This document shows positions 57,622-64,000 of a stretch of 64,000 bases of DNA, one piece after another. The stretch covers positions 1-64,000 of the forward strand of contig CANCQK010000008.1 of the NCBI GenBank assembly GCA_947380295.1, read 5' to 3'. The position numbers were made by a program, and so were the translations under genes. Numbering within the stretch: the stretch's first letter is position 1; the number at the start of each line of letters is the position of its first letter. The DNA is from Bdellovibrionales bacterium (lineage in GTDB: Bacteria; Bdellovibrionota; UBA1018). The notes under the pieces were generated by a model. It saw nothing but the letters and a program-made list of their open reading frames with translations, was not told the origin of the DNA and did no database searches.

Positions 57622-59130
57622 CTAGTCCCTACACTGAGTAGTGATCACAAGGGTCGAGATGTTGTCTACACTTCCAAGATGATAGGCATGTCTTACGATC
57701 ATTTCTGCGATCTGTTCAGGCTTTGAGAGATCTAAATTTGCATGAATAATTTTGTTCAGATGGCTATCGGTTCGAATGCCGTCATGGACTCCATCACACT
57801 GGAGAATAATAGTTTGGATCTCTTCTTTTATCAGGTCGAGGTGGGTAATTTCCGGTTTTCTAATGAGTCCATTACAATGCCAGTCGCCGAGGGATCGAGC
57901 AATAGCAAGGTCACCGTTCACTCGGGGTGTATTGCAGAACTTCTCGATCGAAACGTCTCCCCCGGCTCTGAGGATGGCGGCGGCGTCCTCCATAGGTCGG
58001 TGATCTCGACTCATTCTGACGATTGAACCGTCCCTTAAAATCGCGTGGGCGCGGGAGTCCCCCAAGTTGATGAAAAAAATCTGCTGATCTAAGAATACGG
58101 CGATGATTGCAGTAGAGCCTGGGAAGTGGGGTTTTCTCTTTAGGCTTTCGTTTGCGGGGCCTAAATCTTGACTGAGAAGGGTGTCCAAATCTGCGAGGTT
58201 TTTGAATTTGATTTGAGACTCTTCGGGTGCAGACTTCAATTCGAAGGCTGCCTCTAGGGCTAGTCGAACCTGCTCGGGATCCAAAATTTCAGAGGCCGAG
58301 AGCCTAGAAAGAAAGTTCTCGATCACCATAGGGGCATATCCAGCGGCCCTTTCGGCAATTTCGTACCCCCCATGCCCGTCAAAAATTGCAGCCATGCCGA
58401 ATTCAGCAATATTCTGTCGAGCCAAGCTATGTCTCGAGTCGCACTTCCAGAAGTGAAAAGACCGATCTTCCATTTTTGGACGTTTCCCTAGCGCCTCGGA
58501 CTTGCCCAGGACAAAGTAAGGTCCGAACTGGGACAAGCGTTCGGTTTTGTGCATTTCAATCCGTTGTTGGTTGAAATCGGCCATGGAGAAAACAGGCGCC
58601 TCTCTGGGGGCGCGACCCAATTCATCCATTTTCTGTTGATGTTCAGCCCGCTTTCGATTTGCGATGAGGGGTGAGTCGCAATGAGATTCAATTTCGATGA
58701 GAGCGTCTAGCTCATTCAGCTCTTCACCGAGTCGATCTAAGAGTTCAGCATAAAAAGGAGAGTCTGAGATCTCTTTCAATCTCTTTTTAAGGATCTGGAC
58801 AACATGGGGATAAACGTGGTTGCTGAAAAGTTGAAGAGTCGCCTGCATTTTCCGCTCTTTCAGAGAAAATCCCGCGAAAGAGCCATCAAATTCATTAAAA
58901 TCCGGAGATTTCAGATCGTCGTGCTGGATTTTTCCCTCGTTTGTGAGGTCTTCCTCGATGAGGACCCAGAGCTCCATAAAGATCTTTGAGCTGATTCTTT
59001 TTTCAGCAATGATCTGCTGGGCGTACTTGCATTTTACTTCTGGTGACAAACTCGCAGCGCAGGGGCTTGTTTCTGCAAAAGAGAAGAGCAGTGCAACAAT
59101 GTTGAAACCAATCGACCGGAAAAATTGCAT
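57622..59130 (-). CDS. Exported PP2C-type Ser/Thr phosphatase
   Basis: A 502-residue protein with a signal peptide (IGFNIVALLFSFAETSPCAA). A helical region of about 170 residues comes first. The PP2C domain then has GKRPKMEDRSFHFW, AIFDGHGGYEIAERAA, PGSTAIIAVF, INLGDSRAHAIL, SRDHRP, AIARSLGDWHCN, LQCDGVHDG and VDNIST. All metal-binding aspartates are present, so it should dephosphorylate phosphoserine or phosphothreonine. Export of a PP2C is unusual, as most bacterial ones are cytosolic. The stop is two bases from the stop of the papain-ankyrin gene, tail to tail. Confidence 0.92.
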   Translation of the reverse strand: MQFFRSIGFNIVALLFSFAETSPCAASLSPEVKCKYAQQIIAEKRISSKIFMELWVLIEEDLTNEGKIQHDDLKSPDFNEFDGSFAGFSLKERKMQATLQLFSNHVYPHVVQILKKRLKEISDSPFYAELLDRLGEELNELDALIEIESHCDSPLIANRKRAEHQQKMDELGRAPREAPVFSMADFNQQRIEMHKTERLSQFGPYFVLGKSEALGKRPKMEDRSFHFWKCDSRHSLARQNIAEFGMAAIFDGHGGYEIAERAAGYAPMVIENFLSRLSASEILDPEQVRLALEAAFELKSAPEESQIKFKNLADLDTLLSQDLGPANESLKRKPHFPGSTAIIAVFLDQQIFFINLGDSRAHAILRDGSIVRMSRDHRPMEDAAAILRAGGDVSIEKFCNTPRVNGDLAIARSLGDWHCNGLIRKPEITHLDLIKEEIQTIILQCDGVHDGIRTDSHLNKIIHANLDLSKPEQIAEMIVRHAYHLGSVDNISTLVITTQCRD

Positions 59131-59254
59131 AAAATACCAATATAGGTCTGAGTTAAGGCGCGATCATCTCATCGGAGATGCAGCCCGGTTGAAGCGGTGA
59201 GGACTCTAACTCGTCGATCTAAAAAGGTCAAGAAATGGTCCGGGTTACGCGTTC

Positions 59255-59842
59255 TTAGCCCTGGGCGGCTTCAAGCTTGCCAAGTCGATGAGAAGAAACG
59301 AGCTCGACCGTGCTAGCTTGAGGTCCCTCCTCGCCGGCTTCTTCGCAATAACGGACTTCTGTTCCCACCGTGAGCTGTTCATATTGGCCGTGTAAGACAC
59401 TCTTGCTGTTGAAGTAGATTTCGCGTCCGTCTTCGGTTTGGATAAATCCAAACCCACCGTCGTCGCGGATCAGTCGAACTACGTGGCCACGGGGGGGGTG
59501 ATCAATCGTTTTGATGTCGCGACGTTGTCGACGCGCATAGTCTTCGAGAGCTCTCCGCGCAGCGTCGAAAACGTCTCTCATGCAGACGTAGACATCCTTG
59601 TGTGCCTTATTCAATCCAGCGTCGCGACTGATTGAGATTTCTTCTCCCGGCACGCGCAAATCAACGTGAATATTAAATAAATTTCCCGTGTGATGGTGGC
59701 GATTGGCTTTCGACACAACCACGCGGCAGCTAATAATTCGAGGAAAAAACTGGTCGAGGCGCTCGACCCGTTCACGAATTCTAGCCTCTAAAGTATCCGA
59801 GTGATCGACCTCTTTAAATGTAATTTGTAGTGGGACTTGCAT
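59255..59842 (-). CDS. HPF/RaiA ribosome-associated domain fused to cold-shock domain
   Basis: The start at 59842 (MQVPLQITFKEVDHS) matches the usual HPF opening; the extension to 59908 overlaps the RND gene. Residues about 1-115 form the HPF/RaiA domain (RIRERVERLDQFFPRIISCR, VYVCMRDVFDAARRALEDYA). Residues about 125-195 form a cold-shock domain (HVVRLIRDDGGFGFIQTED, REIYFNSKSVL). It likely binds the ribosome or mRNA when translation slows. It follows the RND gene by 37 bases on the same strand and may be read through. Confidence 0.92.
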   Translation of the reverse strand: MQVPLQITFKEVDHSDTLEARIRERVERLDQFFPRIISCRVVVSKANRHHHTGNLFNIHVDLRVPGEEISISRDAGLNKAHKDVYVCMRDVFDAARRALEDYARRQRRDIKTIDHPPRGHVVRLIRDDGGFGFIQTEDGREIYFNSKSVLHGQYEQLTVGTEVRYCEEAGEEGPQASTVELVSSHRLGKLEAAQG

Positions 59843-59879
59843 GCTTGGGATCTTGCAGGTGGCGTTCCAACGCGGGCCG

Positions 59880-62800
59880 TTAATTGAGGCGGTCTTTGCT
59901 GCTCGCAAACGTCATGTAGAGAGAAGGGAGTAAGAAAAAAGCCATGATTAAGTCGGCAATTAGGCCTCCCACAATGACGATAGCCATGGGTCGTTGGGAG
60001 TCAGATCCGATTGCATGAGATAATGCAGCAGGAAGAAGTCCAAAGGTAGCGACTAGGGCTGTCATCATGATTGGTCGTAAGCGGCGGCAGGCTCCGTCGA
60101 TCACGGCCTCTTGGGTAGGCAGTCCTTGTGCCCTGAGTTGATTGATATAGGAAATCAGTAAGACCCCAGTTTGAATCGAAACTCCAAAAACTGCTAAAAA
60201 TCCGACTCCAGAAGATACACTGAAGTTCGTCCCGGTGAGAAACAGAGCCAGGACTCCGCCCACGCGGGCTAGAACCACGTCGGCCATGATCATGAGCGCC
60301 CATTTGAGGGTGCCGAACATGAAGTACAGAACAAAAAAGATGGCCAGCACCGTGAGTGGGACCACAATCGCAAGACGCGCTTCGGCGCGCCGTTGACTTT
60401 CAAATTCTCCAGTCCATTGAAGGTGATATCCGGTGGGTAGGCTGGCCTTCGTTTGGACTAACTTTTGGGCCTCTTCGATCGTGCTTCCTAGGTCTCGTCC
60501 CCTGATACTGAACTTGATGGCGATATAGCGACGGTTGCCTTCTCGGTAGATCATTGAGGCACCTTCGTGGATCTTGAACTCAGCGAGCTCTTCCAGGGGT
60601 ATTTTGTATCCTTCGGAGGTAGTGATTAGAATCCGTTTGATTTGTTCAATGGTGCTTCGGAACTGAGGAAGATAACGGACTACGATATTGAACCGTTTTT
60701 CACCTTGAGTGACTTGCGAGGCTACTTTTCCGCCTACAGCAGTTTCGATGACATCCTGTATGTCAGAGATATTGAGACCATACCGGGCAATCGCATTTCT
60801 GTTAATCTGAATATTAATATTAGGTTGACCAAGTTCCTCAAAAATCCCTAGATCTTGGATGCCAGGAACCTGGGCAATTAAGTTCTTAAGCTCGGTGGCT
60901 TTTTGAGAAAGAACGAAAATGTCATCCCCAAAGATTTTCAGAACTAGTTCTCCTTTTACGCCAGACATCATTTCCTCGACATTGTCTGAGATGGGCTGAG
61001 AAAAATTCCAAATTACGCCTGGGATTTTGTTGAGTTCCTGGTTGATCGCTGAGATGAGTTGGGACTTGGTTTTGTATTCCTTGCGCCATTCAGCTTTAGG
61101 CTTAAGATCTAGAAAACATTCGGTGTTGAAAAATCCGGTAGCTTCGAGCCCGTCGTCAGACCGACCAATTTGACAGACGGTGATGGGAATTTCTGGAAAA
61201 TTCATGATTAATTTTCGGGCCTTCGCTACGGTCGAGTCTGCGAGAGGGTAGGCGGTGCTCGCTGGCAGGGTCCCTCTGACCCAAATGCTACCCTCGTCTA
61301 AATGGGGGAGAAACTCTGATCCGATCGGACCTCCAAATGCAAGATAAAGAGTGAGGGCAAAACTGGCGAAGGAGATTCCAAACACCACTCCTTTTTTGTT
61401 GAGAGCGAGCGTGAGGATTTTTCGGTACTTGACTTCAATCCAATGAATGATGGGGTTATGCCACTCCTTGAGTTCGCCTTTGAGGAAGTAGGTGGCCAGG
61501 ACCGGCACTAAGGTCAGCACTAAAATCATCGACCCAAAAAGTGCAGCGGCAACGGTCCAAGCCATGGGTGAGAACAGGCGCCCCTCCACTCTCTGTAGAG
61601 TAAAAATGGGCAGGTAGGCAAGAATGATGATTGTAATTGCGAATGAAATCGGACGAGCCACTTCGTGGGCTGCATGAGCAACGAGCTGAAAAATATCTTC
61701 TTCGGCTTCTTGTCGTCGCCTCTCCTTGTGACGAAATATGTTTTCTATCATGACTACAGCTCCGTCAACCACCATGCCGAAGTCTAAGGCGCCAAGAGAG
61801 AGTAGATTGGCAGGAATATGACGTAGCTCTAGAAAAATAGACGCAAAAAGGAGCGAAAGAGGAATGGTTGCTGCAACGATCATCGCGCTTCTGAAGCTGC
61901 CGAGAAAAAATAGTAAGATGAGAAGCACCAGAAACATTCCCGTTGCCATGTTTTCTTTAACTGTTTCCGTGGTGAGCTGGATGAGATGGGAGCGGTCTAA
62001 GTAGGGCTTGATTTGGATGTCTTTAGGAAGAACGGAAGAATTTAGCTCGTTAACCTTGTCATGAATGCCATGGAGAACTTGCTCGTCATTTTCGCCGACT
62101 CGTCCCAGGATAATTCCTTCTACGACGTCGCTCCGATCATCAATCGTGCCATCGCTTCGTCTTTCGGCCATTGATACTTTACCTAGTCTGGGCCGAGAGC
62201 CTTCGATCACTTTTCCGAGATTGGTAATCCGGATAGGGGTGCCTGACTTCTGTGCGACAATGACGCGTTCCAAATCGAGAATCGTATCGGCTTTTCCAAC
62301 CCCGCGGATATTGAAAACTTGATCGCCGCGATTGATAAATCCACCGCCAGAATTCTGATTGTTATTACTCAATGATTGGACCACTTGTGAAGCGCTGAGG
62401 CTGTAGTGAGTCAGATGGAGGGGGTCGATGAGGACTTGAAATTCTTTGACAACACCGCCGAAACTCGAGACGTCTGCAACACCGGGTACTCCCCTGAATT
62501 GTTTTTCGAGTTCCCAGTCTTCAAGCTCCTTGAGTTCTCCGACTGAGCGACTCTTGCTGTCTAAAATATAAAAATAAAGCTGGCCAACGGGGCTAGTCAT
62601 TGGTCCTAGAGTGGGTTGAACGCCGATTGGCATAGTCAGCCCATTGAGTTTTTCGAGCACATATTGACGGGCCTGAAATGCGGGCGTTTGCTCGTCAAAA
62701 ATCAGCGTGACGACAGAGAGTCCGAAAAGTGATGTGGACCGCAGAGATGTGTGGTGTGGAACCGAGTTCATCTCAATTTCGAGTGGCACTGTGATCTGTT

Positions 62801-62987
62801 GCTCTACTTCCTCGGCGGCATGACCTGGCCATTGGGATACGACCTGAACCCAGGTGTCTGCGATGTCAGGATAAGCCTCGATGGGTAGCTTTTTGAAAGA
62901 AATTGTACCCCAGATCATCAATGCTCCGGAGAGAGCTAGGATCAAAGTTCGATTCTTGAGTGAATAGGCTACAATTTTGTGAATCAT
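59880..62987 (-). CDS. RND efflux pump, heavy-metal (CusA/CzcA) type
   Basis: A 1035-residue inner-membrane pump with twelve predicted helices. The HME-type opening is MIHKIVAYSLKNRTLILALS. VQVVSQWPGHAAEEVEQQIT lies in the porter domain, and DFGMVVDGAVVMIENIFRHK in helix 4 carries the proton-relay Asp pair expected of HME pumps. Metal-site methionines of CusA are not clearly present, so the substrate is open (metal ions or others). It follows the adaptor gene after 27 bases. Confidence 0.94.
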   Translation of the reverse strand: MIHKIVAYSLKNRTLILALSGALMIWGTISFKKLPIEAYPDIADTWVQVVSQWPGHAAEEVEQQITVPLEIEMNSVPHHTSLRSTSLFGLSVVTLIFDEQTPAFQARQYVLEKLNGLTMPIGVQPTLGPMTSPVGQLYFYILDSKSRSVGELKELEDWELEKQFRGVPGVADVSSFGGVVKEFQVLIDPLHLTHYSLSASQVVQSLSNNNQNSGGGFINRGDQVFNIRGVGKADTILDLERVIVAQKSGTPIRITNLGKVIEGSRPRLGKVSMAERRSDGTIDDRSDVVEGIILGRVGENDEQVLHGIHDKVNELNSSVLPKDIQIKPYLDRSHLIQLTTETVKENMATGMFLVLLILLFFLGSFRSAMIVAATIPLSLLFASIFLELRHIPANLLSLGALDFGMVVDGAVVMIENIFRHKERRRQEAEEDIFQLVAHAAHEVARPISFAITIIILAYLPIFTLQRVEGRLFSPMAWTVAAALFGSMILVLTLVPVLATYFLKGELKEWHNPIIHWIEVKYRKILTLALNKKGVVFGISFASFALTLYLAFGGPIGSEFLPHLDEGSIWVRGTLPASTAYPLADSTVAKARKLIMNFPEIPITVCQIGRSDDGLEATGFFNTECFLDLKPKAEWRKEYKTKSQLISAINQELNKIPGVIWNFSQPISDNVEEMMSGVKGELVLKIFGDDIFVLSQKATELKNLIAQVPGIQDLGIFEELGQPNINIQINRNAIARYGLNISDIQDVIETAVGGKVASQVTQGEKRFNIVVRYLPQFRSTIEQIKRILITTSEGYKIPLEELAEFKIHEGASMIYREGNRRYIAIKFSIRGRDLGSTIEEAQKLVQTKASLPTGYHLQWTGEFESQRRAEARLAIVVPLTVLAIFFVLYFMFGTLKWALMIMADVVLARVGGVLALFLTGTNFSVSSGVGFLAVFGVSIQTGVLLISYINQLRAQGLPTQEAVIDGACRRLRPIMMTALVATFGLLPAALSHAIGSDSQRPMAIVIVGGLIADLIMAFFLLPSLYMTFASSKDRLN

Positions 62988-63014
62988 TAAAATTCCTTAA
63001 TCCGAAACTTCTCT

Positions 63015-64000
63015 TCAAGGGTGGGACGAGTTCAGGGCAGCAAAGAGCAAGAGGGCGCCCTCTGAAACAATTTCGTCTCCTGGCTGAATCCCCGATTTAA
63101 TCTCCGTCATCCCGTTTTGTTCAGTTCCTATTTGTACAGGGGTGAGCTGGACGCTCAAACTGTCTGAGCCCTTTTCTAGTGAGTTCGAGCCCACTTTTTT
63201 GAAAACTGAAATCTGATCGCTAGAGCGAATCATGGCTTGGGCGGGAATGAGGATAGCTTGCCGGCGCCTCAAAATGAGGTTTCCCTGAACATACATTTCT
63301 GGTTTTAACAGGTTTCGACTGTTGTCCATGAGTGCTCGAATCTTGATGGTTCTGGTTGATGGATCTACGACGGGACTGATGAATGAGATCCTTCCGTAGA
63401 TTGGGAGATCGGCCTCATCCGGCTTAATTACGACCTCTTGGTCTTTTTTTACCCTTTTTATATCTTCGGGGTAAATGTCGCCTGAGAACCAGACTTTCTT
63501 AAGATCAGCACTTGTGAAAAGTGGATCGCCTAGATTCACGAGATTCCCCACAGTCGCATTTTTTGAAACTAAAAACCCATCGCGAGGAGCCCTGATAGGG
63601 AGGAGTTTTGAAAAATCAGATTGATCCGAAGCCAGGCTTTCGATGTCTTGTGGGGCCAGGCCCAAGACCTCGAGCCTCTTTTTTGACATTTGAGTGAGCT
63701 CTTTCAAGTCGTTTGAAATGGAAGCTGGAGATCTAGTTTTGGAGCCTTTTAGAGCCTGAAGGTATTCTTCGCGGGCGGCAGAGAAGTCGGTGCTGAAGAT
63801 TCTTGCTAAGAGTTGTCCTTTTTTAGCATATTCGCCCGAGGCGAGATTGACCGATTCAATTCGACCAGTGACTCGGGCGGGCACGACTTCAGTGCGATCT
63901 TCAACGATGCTAATTTTACCCATTAAGGTGAGTTGCTCTGGGAATTCGATTGATACGACCTGAGTCTTTTTGATGTTGGCTAGAACTTCAGAGCTAAGCC
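63015..64000 (-). CDS. RND periplasmic adaptor (CusB/CzcB-type), 5' end outside window
   Basis: The frame stays open to the right edge, so the N-terminus is missing. The visible 327 residues show the lipoyl half (TGRIESVNLASGEYAKKGQL), a short helical hairpin, the second lipoyl half (IRAPRDGFLVSKNATVGNLV) and beta-barrel/membrane-proximal domains (ILIPAQAMIRSSDQISVFKK). It links the RND pump to an outer-membrane channel. The order adaptor-pump fits an operon reading leftward. An outer-membrane factor may lie further right or be the protein at 22056. Confidence 0.93.
   Translation of the reverse strand, partial: LSSEVLANIKKTQVVSIEFPEQLTLMGKISIVEDRTEVVPARVTGRIESVNLASGEYAKKGQLLARIFSTDFSAAREEYLQALKGSKTRSPASISNDLKELTQMSKKRLEVLGLAPQDIESLASDQSDFSKLLPIRAPRDGFLVSKNATVGNLVNLGDPLFTSADLKKVWFSGDIYPEDIKRVKKDQEVVIKPDEADLPIYGRISFISPVVDPSTRTIKIRALMDNSRNLLKPEMYVQGNLILRRRQAILIPAQAMIRSSDQISVFKKVGSNSLEKGSDSLSVQLTPVQIGTEQNGMTEIKSGIQPGDEIVSEGALLLFAALNSSHP

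Overview
The window looks like a chromosomal segment of a Gram-negative, aerobic or microaerobic bacterium. This rests on a TolC-type outer-membrane channel, lipoproteins with lipoboxes, an RND efflux system, a complete cbb3 oxidase locus, Shine-Dalgarno starts and moderate GC. The mix of a fused ccoN-ccoO gene, many exported proteins of unknown function and several exported eukaryote-like domains recalls Bdellovibrionota/Oligoflexia or other host- or prey-associated former Deltaproteobacteria. That lineage is an inference; no rRNA gene is present.

Region 1 (1-16.8 kb) is accessory DNA. It holds the tail of a repeat-rich protein, an exported protein with RING/RBR-like cysteine clusters, an insertion sequence, and a 1501-residue exported Ala/Pro/coiled-coil protein with an IQ-type motif and eight in-frame GDGA(P) boxes. 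Those boxes carry a DNA word that also recurs outside the gene as REP-like hairpins. Four HEPN/MNT-type nucleotidyltransferase modules follow, one with a truncated partner. A 3.2-kb segment bounded by a 120-bp direct repeat of the mgsA/rarA 3' end carries a small exported charged protein and an exported papain-like peptidase with ankyrin-like repeats.

Region 2 (16.8-31 kb) is mostly housekeeping: prolyl oligopeptidase, DEAD-box helicase, RRM protein, TolC-like channel, small membrane proteins, lytic transglycosylase, CinA/PncC-type amidase, thioesterase, tRNA-Glu, OsmC-like protein and a winged-helix regulator.

Region 3 (31-49 kb) is energy and carbon metabolism: a DabB-DabA inorganic-carbon uptake pair behind an operator-like repeat, then the cbb3 locus ccoI-ccoS-ccoNO-ccoQ-ccoP-ccoG-safE-like on the minus strand. 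A PAS histidine kinase and a sigma-54-type response regulator flank the oxidase locus and may control it. A possible caspase-fold exported protein lies just before it.

Region 4 (49-64 kb) mixes housekeeping genes (CBS protein, Mug-type glycosylase, peroxiredoxin, D-2-hydroxyacid dehydrogenase, GT22-like transferase, DUF971, FmdB, nitronate monooxygenase-like) with a second small-exported-protein plus papain/ankyrin pair, an exported PP2C phosphatase, an HPF-cold-shock fusion, and a CusBA-type RND operon that runs off the right edge.

The most interesting signal is a set of exported eukaryote-like proteins (RBR-like, IQ-motif, papain-ankyrin twice, PP2C, possible caspase fold), together with a repeated two-gene module in which a small exported helical protein sits beside each papain-ankyrin gene.
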